64,000 nucleotides of DNA from Ampelocalamus luodianensis (Eukaryota; Streptophyta; Magnoliopsida; Poales; Poaceae). Position numbers and translations under genes: made by a program. The notes beneath the pieces were generated by a model that worked only from the letters and a program-made list of their open reading frames with translations, ran no database searches and was not told the DNA's origin. The stretch is taken from assembly GCA_036346255.1 (NCBI GenBank), contig CM070632.1, forward strand, positions 49,922,896-49,986,895, written 5' to 3'. Positions 36,473 through 47,206 of the stretch are shown here, piece by piece (positions within the stretch are counted from its first letter, which is position 1; each line of letters begins with the position of its first letter).

Positions 36473-39400
36473 CAGTAGCGGAGCCAGGAAATTTTCGAAG
36501 CCTGGGCAAGCTGCAAGCTAAGATCTATTGAGTACCGCATGCATCGGATATTCGGATACACAATTACACATCATGCAAATCCATAATATTTAAGTAAAAG
36601 AACATATATGATACATCACCAATGTAAAGGTTCATAGATAAAAATAAGAGCGAGATACGATAACAAACAACTCACTAGACACTACCAAAGTTGCGACGAG
36701 TCAACAACAAAAGTCCAAATATCCAATCACACAACCAAAAGAGAGTAAGAGACTCTACAAGATAAAAAAAAATGAATTAGTAAATCATATAAATTTGACT
36801 TGAAAATATTAACATCGGAGAGAATGAAACATACCGATAATGTGCTAATTAGGCCTAGACCTACGAGGCAAATGTCCTTTCCTTTTCTTCATGGCTTGAA
36901 ACCGTCGGGCAATAACATCATCATCAATTTGTTTAAATATATCCCGTTCGGTGTAGCATATCATCAAGTCATTGAACCAATCATTGTTGATCTTGTTGCG
37001 CAATTTAGACTTAATAATCTTCATTGCCGAAAAAGCCCTTTCAACCGATGCCGTTGACACCGGCAATAACAAAGCCAACTCAATGAGTTTGTAGACCAAT
37101 GGAAAAACCAAATATTTCGGTTTCAACCATCTTTGTAGCCAAACTTTCAAGATCTTTACAAGTAGAAAATGAAGCATGCCTTCTTACATGATGAATGTAA
37201 GTCTCAAGTTGGTGACTTATGATTGCACGATCACCACTAGAGAATCCGCATGATAAATTGTAGTTAGGCGAGCAAGCTTGTCAACATCAAACTTAGAGAA
37301 AGAATTCTTTGGATCAAGGCATGAGAAGCACACTAATATCTCTGTAGATGCTTCACTAAAGCGATGATTCATCTCAGTACATATCTTATCAAGGGCAACA
37401 TAGAAAACCTCAACTCGGTAATAATGAAGATTAGTGTAAGTCGTCCCATCACGCCTCGAGCGACCCTAAGCGGTATTTGTTCATCCATATTTGATACTGG
37501 AATACCTTTGGCAACACAAAATTGTTGGGCCTCATCAAATAAGTCCCCCCAACCACTTTCTCTCTCGGAGATCAACCGAGCTTTGACATCATAAATTAAT
37601 TCCATAGCATGAACAATATTTAGATCCTTCCTTTGCAAAACTTGTGAGAGTTCATTTGTGATGGCAAACAACTTTAACATAAGCTTCAAAATGAAAGCAA
37701 ATCTGAAACTCTCCATTTTTCTATCAAACCCATTGCTTGAGACGGTCCACGCCCATCCTCATCTACCGCACTAAGCACATGTAACACCGACCTCCACATT
37801 TGATCCAAACGAAGTAAAGTTGTATGATGTGTACCCCATCTAGTATCCCCGGGTCTAGCGAGACTAGTTTGTTGATTCAAGCCTCTTCCACTAAATATCT
37901 CACCCCTCTGAAGCATATCCAAAATATTTTGATGATGTTCTTCTGTTAATGTATTTCTTCTCTTGCAAGATGCACCTGTTGTAGTCACAATCAAGGTAAC
38001 ATACTCAAAGAAATCATGCATAGATGAGCAACAACTAGCAACGAAAACAACAACCAATTGCAAACGGTGGGCAAAGCAATGGACATAGAAAGCATAAGGG
38101 TTTTCATCTAGAATTTTTCTTTGCAAGCCATTAAATTCACCTCTCATATTTGAAGCCCCATCATATCCTTGCCCCCGTAGCCTATGAATGGATAACTTGT
38201 AATGATCTAGAATACCAACAAGAGCTACCTTTAGTGCCTCCGATGTAGTCTCATAGACATGATGTAGAGCAAGAAATCGTTCCACAACCTTCCCTTCATT
38301 GTTCACATACCTATAACAAAACAATTACAACAAGGTTAAATAGAAGTATGGAACAACAACGGAATAATAGGTAAATGGAATAATGAACCACTACTAACCT
38401 CAATATTACCGCCATCTGCTCTTTCATGGATATATCGCGCGACTCATCGATAAGCACAGAGAATTGTCTATCACCAATTTCTCTCATAATCACATCGGTG
38501 ACTTCTTGTACGCAACATTTTGCAAGATCCTTTTGAATTTCAGGAGCAAGCATCTTGCAACTTTTTGGGTCACAGTAAAAAACATGCCTCACTTTTCATT
38601 CTTATCTTTGTACCAATCTATCATTTCACAAAAGTTACCCTTGTTTAATGAAGTAGAAGATTTATCGTGACCACGAAAAGACATGCCTTGACCAATGAGA
38701 AATCTTGTACACTCTAGAGAAGAAGTCAAACGGCTTGACATACTTTGTCTTTGTTTATGAAAATCATCACAATGCAATCTTGCCTTGTTGTGGTTACTTC
38801 TTACACCACTAATGTGGAGGGGCAATGCTTTGTAGGCATGCTTCCAATCACTAAACCCGACTCTAGTGAAGACTTCAGAACCAAAACGTTGATTATTTTC
38901 CGGCTTCTTAAAAAGAAAGCAATAGAAACAATATGCCGCATCTTGAGACTTGCTATATTCTATCCAATCATACTTCTTATACCAATCTTTTGAAAATGCC
39001 CTCCACAAACATCCAAATTGTTTGCGAGGAAAATTCACAATTGGTTGGGTTGGACCCTTCAAAATGTATGCTCTTCTCACTTGGTCTTGAACATCCGGAT
39101 GGTAATCATCTATTTGTTTCCTAACAGCGGGATCACACATAATTTCATCCGGATTAAACACATCCACCTCATCATTAGCCATATTTGGTTCATCTTCATC
39201 ATTTGGTTGTGGATCTTGTGGTTGCGGTTGTGGTAAGCTTCTCGAGTCAACCAAAAACCTCCTCATTTCGAAATTTTAACAATTCTCATTATAACAATAC
39301 TTATGGATTGTGCATTTTCTCTTGGAACAACAAAATCATCCTAACTAGTGGTAAGCTCGGTGCTCCTTGCACTAATACCTCATTGCTACTTATCACTTAT

Positions 39401-40505
39401 GAATATGAATTTCTCAACTAAATTACAGTGAATCATTATTCAGAACATGCGGCAATTTATATCCAGGAAATCCAACAGCGAAAGGTTCTACACATTATCC
39501 CTAGTTCGAACTCATGAAAAAATCACTCAAATCCCATGCCAAATATCTCTTGCGGACTCTTACGCCAACTTATTATTTGTCCCCAATGGTTAAAGCGTGC
39601 ATATGCAGCACGCACTTATCCTTCTTATAAGTGCATTATTAACAGTCTTGCAGTCTTGCTAGTTCTTGCTAGTTTTAAGTCATGAATGATTTTGAACGAA
39701 AAATTAACTAGGCACTTAGCATTTTCTACTGTCATTGCTCTTTGCTCACCTAGCCGACCGTCGTCGGTCTTTGTCACAGTGCTGTGCCGATCGCGCCAGC
39801 GCGCCGCTTTGTCTTCTGGGCTCACGGCTCACCTTCTCCCGAGTCCGCGGTGCCGCCTCGTCTTTCTCCGCCGCCGCCGTCGCTTCCTTATTCTTCTCCG
39901 CCGCCGCCGCTCCGCTGCCCGTGCCGCGCCCCCATTGCCGCCGCCGCTGCTCGGCCGCTTCGCTTCGCCCGCTCGCTCTCCGCCGGCCCATTCCTTGGCC
40001 CAGCTTCCTGGCAGCCGCTGCCGCGCCGCTCTCGCGCCCCGCTCGCCGGCCGCCACTCGCCGCTCGCTCGCCGGCGTCACCCGCGCCGCGCCGCGCTAGT
40101 GCTATTCCCGCCGCCGCCGCTGGCTGGCCTCCAGTCCCGCCGGCCGCCGCGCGCGCGCGCGCCCTTAGCTGCGCGCTTGCTCGGCCGCTTCGTCTCTGCT
40201 CCGGCCGCGCTTGTGCTCTGCTCTCGCTTAGCCGACGCAGGCACAGGACTGGGTTGGATTTGGTGGTTGGGAATAGGGATTGGGGAGGAATGGGGATTGA
40301 GGAGGAAGAACCGGAGGAGGCGGGGGCAAGGCAAAGCTAGCGACTCTTGTGCTGTGTGCGTTGTGCTTAGCTTAGGGATGCAGGGGCAAAGCACGGGCAT
40401 GAGGCAAAGCGAGCGCAGACCATCAAAGCAATCCGTGGAGCCGGCCCATTAGGCGTGGAGCAAAGCCCGGCATTGCCGGGCGGGAGAATCTTTGATCCGC
40501 CCCTG
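36473..40505 (-). mobile_element. hAT transposon with perfect 8-bp TSD
   Basis: Ends are cagtagcggagcca (left) and the reverse complement of the right end, caggggcggatcaa. Both flanks carry gttccaag (36465-36472 and 40506-40513), so the insertion site inside P450 exon 1 is exact. It is about 4.0 kb and carries a minus-strand transposase pseudogene of the TTF-type zinc-finger/DUF4371 group. A very GC-rich 5' section (39700-40300) generates spurious long frames. The perfect target duplication suggests a younger insertion than the hAT at 13805. Confidence 0.92.
36845..39266 (-). pseudogene. hAT transposase pseudogene, TTF zinc-finger type
   Basis: The minus strand encodes, from 39266, an acidic N-terminus and a TTF-type zinc finger (FGCLWRAFSKDWYKKYDWIEY, YCFYCFLFKK). 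An RNase H-like/DUF4371 region follows (FSVLIDESRDISMKEQMAVI, then after a GT-AG intron at about 38310-38400 RGQGYDGASNMRGEFNGLQ, YVHCFAHRLQLV and GDTRWGTHHTTL). The C-terminal dimerisation domain is LALLLPVSTASVERAFSAMK. Frameshifts near 37725, 37420 and 37150 separate these pieces, so no full enzyme is made. The end at 36845 appears to be the natural stop. Confidence 0.88.
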
Positions 40506-40717
40506 GTTCCAAGGCGAAGATAGACAAGGGGGCCATACTTGGTGCAAAATCGAGCGAAGTCCTTGTGGGGAAGAGGGCTCAACTGGAGAAGGTTCCCAAA
40601 GATTGGCCATCTTGGAGGTCCAGGTGGAAGCCTTAGCCTCATGCTACTGAGCTTTTTCCAAGACACTACAACAGAGATCCATGAGCATAAGATGATGGAA
40701 AGAAGAAACTGATCCAT

Positions 40718-41169
40718 AGTCCAGGAACAGATGGCCATTATAGTTCTCACCGATAAGTAAATTGAGTGACTAAAGTTGAAGCGAATTGGTTACAGCATTA
40801 GACTGGTCACGATTCTCGTGTTGATCTATATGATTAAACATCTCAACTAACATCATATAATAAATGTCATGATCTTGACATGACTAGTGGTGTGATGCAG
40901 AGCACTGAAAAAATGCCAAGGGAAAAAAAAATAGAAGAGAACTAGGATAAAACAAAGGTCATCAAACCTGACCACAGATCTTGAATTAACGAAATATGGC
41001 TCTTTCCCACTGTTATTCAGCAATTTGCTCAGCACAAATTCCTTTTTACACACTTTTTTAATTAGGCATGAATGACATCCAGGAGTAAGATTATAATATA
41101 GATGGTTCATGGTTGGTGTTCTGCCTTTTCCCATCATTATGAAGGCATAATAGATTCGAGTTATCCTGA
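40718..41169. other. Upstream region of the broken P450, nothing further
   Basis: AT-rich sequence that would have held the promoter of the CYP703-like gene. I see no clear TATA box at a sensible spacing and no other gene. Confidence 0.4.
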
Positions 41170-41710
41170 TCATGGTTGTCACGAAGTCGTAGCGGTTCGG
41201 AGGGGACACCGCGGAGGCTCAGCTCGCCTTGGCCATCTAGGCAGGCGCCTAGGAAAGCTTGGTATCCGTGGCGTCACCGTGGCCTTGGCCAAGTGAAGGG
41301 GCCAGGGGCGTCAGGAGTGAGAAGCAAAGGGCAAAGCTGAAGGGCATCGGGCGGGAGAAGTGAAGCTGCACGTGGAACCCTAGCCATCGCCGCCCCTCAC
41401 TGCGCCGGCCGCCGGCGAGTTTCCACTCCCTAGCCAGGTACTTCCTCCTCCACTCCCTCTACTTTTTTTTTTCTTGAGTTCTCCCGAAGTCCCGATTTGT
41501 TCTCTCCCTCTTGTTTTTCTTGAGTTCTTCCTCTGCTCCCGATTTGTCTTCCTCTTCCTTCTACTTCTTTTTTTTCCTTTGTTCCTCTTCCTCTGCTCCC
41601 AGTCTACTCCCGATGGGGGGTGCTTGGCTGTAGCTCACCGTATCTCACCTTGAGGATGCCATGGCGCCTCTCAGGCGCCGTGGTCGCCAAGTACGTCGTG
41701 ACAACCATGA
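41170..41710. mobile_element. Non-autonomous TIR element, 541 bp
   Basis: The left end tcatggttgtcacgaagt and the reverse complement of the right end, tcatggttgtcacgacgt, match at 17 of 18. Both flanks carry tcctga (41164-41169 and 41711-41716). The interior is GC-rich at the edges with a pyrimidine-rich middle (41440-41610) and no transposase. Superfamily not assigned; a 6-bp duplication is unusual and may be a decayed longer one. Confidence 0.7.
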
Positions 41711-41918
41711 TCCTGATGTTAGCTATTTAGCATGCAAATCCAACTCCATCTACCACATTGATAATATACGGACAGAGATAATTCATACTTTTCTTGAAGA
41801 GAACATGGAGCTATTCATCCTTCCTGAACACAGTATCCAACTCCCCTTTGTACTGCCCTCTTCCAAGTGTGCTTCTTCCCCCTTGTCCCCCGTAAACCTC
41901 TCTTACGAGGTTGGAAAC

Positions 41919-43638
41919 TCTAGCGCCCCATGTCATTACCCCAGGGGTAATGACACTTAGGCATACGGATTACTATTCGTCTGTACGGTAAAACACCTTT
42001 CCAACGAATAGTAAGCCTTACCAGAGTTAGCGTAGCAGAACAATAAAATAGAAACTGTACCTTTTATTCCAGTTAGCCACGCAAGGCTAAGATTCTTACA
42101 TAGTAATTTATAACGGCAAAATGGGATCACGTCCCTTCATCTGCTTTGCTAGCCTTCCTTGCTCCAACTATCTTCCAATCGCCCCCTTCGTTGGATCACT
42201 GCCCATCTCACACTGGTTCTTGTAGTCACATCCTCGCCTTGTGCGGTTTCATCGGTACCTGCAAGTCCTTCGTCCCACGCGGGATAATTCCCGGCCGGAC
42301 TAGGATCTACAAAGGAGAATACTAGCAAGGTTGAGTACAAATTAATGTACTCAAAGAAGCATTAATAGCAAAATGCATTTGTATGACTCATCTCTGTTCT
42401 TTCTTTATTTTCTAGCTCATCTCTTTTACAAAATAACTCATTAAAACATTAGGTGACAAAATTTTATTCGAAAAGACTACTAGTCACTCGGAGAGAAGAA
42501 AGACCCTAGCGGTTCCGTAGACTCCAATCCAGAGAGCGCATGAATTCATGATTTGATATAGCATCTGCGCAGCTTGTACCACTTTACCCATAACTATTCG
42601 AGCTCTTCTTGAGCTAGGTCCATCGCATTTCCTTTGATGCGACTCGAGTTCGAAATCTGAGCGTTTTCCAGTTACGTGATTAATTTCTCCACCCATTACC
42701 TCGTCGGTCTTGACACGCCACCACCGAGTTACGTAAGGTTGGTTGGGCGATTCATCCTCTCTGCACCCAACACTCCACCTAGCGCTATAGCGCTGCTCAT
42801 CATAACACACGCACACATATATACTTACCGTTGTGGAGAGCATATTTACGTGTCTGGTAGCATTTTCGCTCACCGAGATGAGAGAATGGTTGGTACTCGA
42901 CACTGCTTCGGACCGAGCAAGAGTGTTGTTGGTCCTTATATTTTAACCATATGTAAAGGGGTCCCACCTCTTGCCCTCTCTCATCCTTGCCACAGGCCCC
43001 CTTTACCAGCCATAATAATACATCATCTTTCATCATCATCATATCTTTTTCTTTTCTTTCATTCTCATGCTCATTAAGAGATTTATTTTGAGAAATAGTT
43101 TTGATGCAATAATAAATGATATAGCAATATCGATTTCTGATTAAAATAGCTAGATTCATGTTCAAGAGGATCGCTTGCCTTCACAGTTGTAGAAAAGGTT
43201 GGTCTTGTGAAATTGCGCTCATTTGCTTCCATCGATGCGGGGTATCTTACAGTAGCAATCGACAAAGACAAATAATAATATAAAGAAATACATATTTGAT
43301 TTTGAGATGATACTATGGATACATAAGTTAGTGGCTTTCTAAATGTTATACAGTTTAATTTAAATAAAACTTTTAGAGATCGCTACTAAGTTAGCATTCC
43401 CCAACAAGGCGTTCTACAGCGATCTTTCGCTGTTGATCAACACGTGGTATTACGCGCTCGACCAGTGGAACCTCACCGCCACTCAATCAGGAACTACCAC
43501 CGCTAGCAAAACCAACTCAACCAGAGCGATCCCCAATCATCCTGGCACCCAACCAAAACATCCAATTCCTTAATCTAGTTCCTAATCTTCTAACCCTAAT
43601 TCCCCTATTTCCCTCTTTCCTCACCTAACCCTAACCTC

Positions 43639-43697
<59 letters not shown>

Positions 43698-46302
43698 CAC
43701 TCCCGGCCGAAAGCCCCAGCCCCTTCTCCTCATTTTCTTCTCCCCCAAATCTTCTACCTCCTTCCTCCTGGCACCTCCGGCCCAACCCCTCCTGCTAGGT
43801 CTTGCCCACGTGGCTCCTTCCCGGCTTTTCCCCCGGCTGGCGCGCCGCCACCTCCTGCGCGCGCCTCTCTCCCGTGCCCCCAAGTCTCAACGCCACTCCT
43901 GCTCCTCGGCTCGGCCCATGCGCCGCCTGCCGGCCGGCCAGTGCGGCTCCGGCGCCCTGCGCCCTCGGCTCCTCGCTCTGCGTTTCCCCTCGCGCGGCCG
44001 GGCGCGCCGCCCCGCTCGCCTCCACCGTCGCCCGGCCTAAGGCGCCGGCGCTCTACTCAACCTCGCATGCTACCGCTCTCTTTCACTCTACTCCTTCCTT
44101 AGATTAAATTGCACACAATCTTGCTTATGCTCGACTACTCCACCGATGATGACTATGCTCATGCAGGCAGGATGGAAGCTACTGGTGGCTTGATCTCTAT
44201 GCATGAATGCTTCGGTTGGCTGCTTGATGATGAGGGTGATATGGGGTTTTGGTGGATAAGATGAAAACCACCAGGATCTACTGAGGTTTACACCCCTCTT
44301 CCTTCTCCCTTCTCAAATCTCCCCCCTGCTCTGTGATTGATGCACTGAGATGAATGGATACTGGAATGCTCAAAATGCTAACGTAGTTTACTTAGGAGAT
44401 GAGTAGCAAAGTGGGTGTGAGGAGGGGCATGGAAATGGTTTACCTGCAGGTTTTGGGGGTTTGGGTTGATCTGGGGTTGTGGCTGATGTGCTAGTCGGTG
44501 GTGGTGACGATGGTGCTGCCGGCAATGAAGAGGTGGCCGACTTCCAGCTGGTCCTTGCTCTCCGGCTTCTTCCTCCTCTCTACTTATGTTGGGTTCTGGG
44601 TTGGGGAAGATGATGGCAGTGCCGGCCCTATGCTGATGCTCTCTTCTTCTCCCTTCTTGAGTGTGACTTGCGGGCATGATGGTTAGATCTTGAGCACGCT
44701 TTGGTGGGTCTTGCTCCTGGTTACTTGGCTTGCTCTTGGCCTTGGCTGTGCTGGACTCCCTTCTCCTTCGGCTCCTTGCCTCCTTCTCTGGTTGCTCTGA
44801 GAGCTATGATGCTCTGGTTGGGTTCTGGGATGGGAGAGGGGGATGGTAGCGCCGGCTTCGAGCTGGTGCTCTTCTCCTCCTCCTTGGTGCTTGCAAGCAG
44901 GGATGTGAGGACTCTGAGCCTGCCTCTTTTCCTGCTTGTGCTCCCCTTCTCCTCCTCTGTGGGTGCTTGCTTGCTCTGCTGCCCTTGGTGTCTTGCGGTG
45001 GCTTGACCTTGAGGATGGCAGTGGGAGGCTTGGCTTCTCGCGGCTCTTGATTTGGGCAGTGAACCTCCTGGGGTTCTATACTTTGTGTGGATGAGCTTGA
45101 ACCCTCTGTTGACCTTATATTGTGCTTGAGAGAATGGCTTGTGCTGGGTGACTTTGCTTGCTCCTCTCAGCTGTGAAGTTCTGGGAGCTTCTAGCTTCCT
45201 TGCCCTTCCTTGCGGCTATGAGATTGGGAATGAGTTGGGGTGGGGAATGGATGTGGCTGGCTATGGGGGATGGTTCGGCTGTGGCTTGTCCTTTGCCCTG
45301 ATCCTCATTCCGGTGCTTGATATTTAGAGGGGCTGCTCTTATCTCCCTGCTCTCTTTCGCTCCCCTGCTGGCTGGGAACTGCTGATGGATTTCCTGTCCA
45401 AATGGTTGTGGGGAAATGGATGGATGGTGTTGGCTTGACTGGGAGGATAGACTTGGTGGAGGCTGGCCTGTGCTGGATAATTTCAGCTGGCTGCCCCTTG
45501 TGGCTGATTAAAGACCACTATGCCCTCGCCCTTATCCTTATGGCTTTCACAAGGCAAGGGTTTTGTTGGGGGCTTTTTGGTCCAAGGTTTGAAATCACTA
45601 TACGTGGGTGCCCGATTAAATTAAACGCCGAGTGATGAGACCCACGGAAGTGACAGGTATCGAAGGACCTCGGGTGGTCAGGATATCTTGGCGACCAAGG
45701 AGCCGACTAACTCCGGTTGGTCTGGGTGTCTTGATGGTCAAGGGACCGACTACTCAGGTTGCTCCGAGTATTCAGCTGCACTTCGGAGACTGACGGCAAT
45801 CTTTACTTTAATAATACTGTGGCTTGCTTCTGTCTAACAACACTGGTGGAGAGTGGTTTGCGTGCAGGTTTCTTGGATGACATGGACGACACCGGGGTTT
45901 GATGGGTCGGCGATCGAAGAACAAGGATACAAGGAGGGCTCGGCGATACGCAATGCAAGATGTACTCTTTTTATTGCTTTGCAAACCAATCTAAGTTGTA
46001 ACTATTTAAACAGCACTACATGATATGAGATGATGATGCATTTCTATTGCAATGCTTACAATTGACTTAATTATCTAATGCAAATGGAATGTGAAATCTA
46101 ATTATGATTGATGTTACTGTGCACTGATGAATGCGATGATGCGCTGCTCACGAAACGAAACCCACTAAACCAACGCGGACGACAAATTAGAAGCTTAACG
46201 ACGATCGCAAAACTACCGTTAGCTTACTGCTAAGCTGAAATTAATTACCGCTAAAAACCGATTACCGAAAAAAAAGAGTAGCTAATTACGCGGGTTCTCA
46301 CA
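41919..46302 (-). mobile_element. Solo LTR of about 4.4 kb
   Basis: On the minus strand it starts tgtgagaacccgcgtaatta at 46302. Both flanks carry gaaac (41914-41918 and 46303-46307), a perfect 5-bp target duplication. The opposite end reads ...gcgctaga, one base from the expected CA, so a terminal mutation is likely. The interior contains a long CT microsatellite and GC-rich and GT-rich tracts with many spurious frames (for example 43795-44110 and 44701-45635), but no gag, pol or zinc knuckle. Resembles the long LTRs of grass Ty3/gypsy elements. Direction inferred from the TG end only. Confidence 0.7.
43641..43692. repeat. CT microsatellite, about 26 units
   Basis: An uninterrupted (ct)n run inside the 4.4-kb LTR. 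Polymorphic length would be expected. Confidence 0.95.
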
Positions 46303-46725
46303 GAAACTTCTATTGCTGAAACAAAAGCTTAATAAAAGTAACCGCCCAATTTACCTTGGGTATAGTTGTCTCATTTGAATCAGCCTTAAGCTTCCCTCAG
46401 TCCAGAACCCACTCCTTTGTCAATTGATCAGGAGATAATCTCCTACAGAAGTGCGGTTGAATTTAAGCAAACAGCAGCCAACAATTTATTGGTCTTCGAC
46501 ACTTCACTGTAGCAGATGAATTATCTGCATAAGAATCCTCGACTTTTCCGGTGCCTAAAAAGGATTAAAAAAACAGATGGAATCAAAAAGAGGATTACAA
46601 CAGATCTAAAGAACATTTCTATGGCAACAAATTCTGCTATCTAGATAAGATTTACATCCACTGAAACCACATTCTCAGGGACACAGACCAAACTACAGAA
46701 AATAATGTTTGTTAACGAATAAGAT
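46303..46725. other. Intergenic, target sequence of the 4.4-kb LTR
   Basis: Continues the sequence interrupted at 41918. Nothing gene-like could be supported. Together with 41717-41918 it forms one ancestral stretch of about 620 bp. Confidence 0.45.
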
Positions 46726-46739
46726 ACAATTGATGACTT

Positions 46740-46877
46740 TTTTAAAAAAAAAATTAGGCCAGGACCTCTGGCATTCACTGTTAGAAGAGGGTGAGCACCA
46801 GCGCCGAGCCGAGCTCGAATGCTGGCGAGCGTGGGCATAACCAGCACACGAAGCCAACTGACCTTTGGTCAGTTCTC
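46740..46877 (-). mobile_element. SINE insertion with 14-bp TSD
   Basis: Both flanks carry acaattgatgactt (46726-46739 and 46878-46891). On the minus strand the body begins gagaactgacc, contains an A-box-like ggtcagttgg and a B-box-like cattcgagctc, and ends in an A-run next to the left duplication. tRNA-like promoter boxes, 3' A-tail, a length of about 138 bp and a long target duplication are the marks of a plant SINE; it is reminiscent of rice p-SINE. Confidence 0.85.
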
Positions 46878-46891
46878 ACAATTGATGACTT

Positions 46892-47206
46892 GAAGTGCTG
46901 AATATTTCTATCCTGAAAAAATAAGGTAATTTAAGAAATAAAACCTACCAAAAAATGGATCCAGACCACCAACATGCTTAATGTTCATATCACCAATCAT
47001 TCGATCAAATATCCACATATACTTTGGCAGGAAAAACGAAATTGCACAGGGTCATGTGAGCTCTTTTTGATGCCATGTCAATTTTCAACATCGTGTACGC
47101 ATAGACATGCACAACACATAAAAAAAAACAGCATCAACTCTTGGCATTGGAATAGCTGCAGTATGAATTTGACATTCTTATGTTGTGATCTGCATGTTAC
47201 CTAGAA
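46892..47206. other. 3' flank of the PPR gene
   Basis: AT-rich sequence presumably holding the 3' UTR of the PPR gene on the minus strand. No other feature seen. Confidence 0.5.

Larger units (their letters stand above)
35146..40717 (-). pseudogene. CYP703A-like cytochrome P450 pseudogene, split by a hAT element
   Basis: Read on the minus strand from MDQF at 40717, the fragments follow CYP703A order. There is an N-terminal membrane anchor and Pro-rich hinge (LRLPPGPPRWPIFGNLLQL), then LVYLRLGT, where a hAT element (36473-40505) interrupts. The sequence resumes with IDAIITDDPEVIREIL, AAVHLAYGCGDVALAP and MEHLLTTKRLESF, then EVLGAFSMNNVTRMLLGKQ and YLGDYLPAWRWLDPYGCEKK. Exon 1 ends at a GT donor near 35782. 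Most of exon 2 is absent, including the I-helix oxygen-binding region and the ExxR motif. What remains is 35470-35146 (CPGAPLGV, GMTMPKAKPL). The heme-binding loop has lost the residues just before its cysteine and the frame shifts there. Further frameshifts occur near 36190-36235. CYP703 enzymes hydroxylate medium-chain fatty acids for pollen exine; this copy cannot do so. Confidence 0.88.

Noticed and set aside
39686..40452. 200-codon frames upstream of the hAT transposase
   Set aside because: GC-rich 5' region of the element; Ala/Arg/Pro repeats in all frames.
43605..45635. Many frames of 60-100 codons
   Set aside because: Within the 4.4-kb solo LTR around a CT microsatellite; no family motifs.
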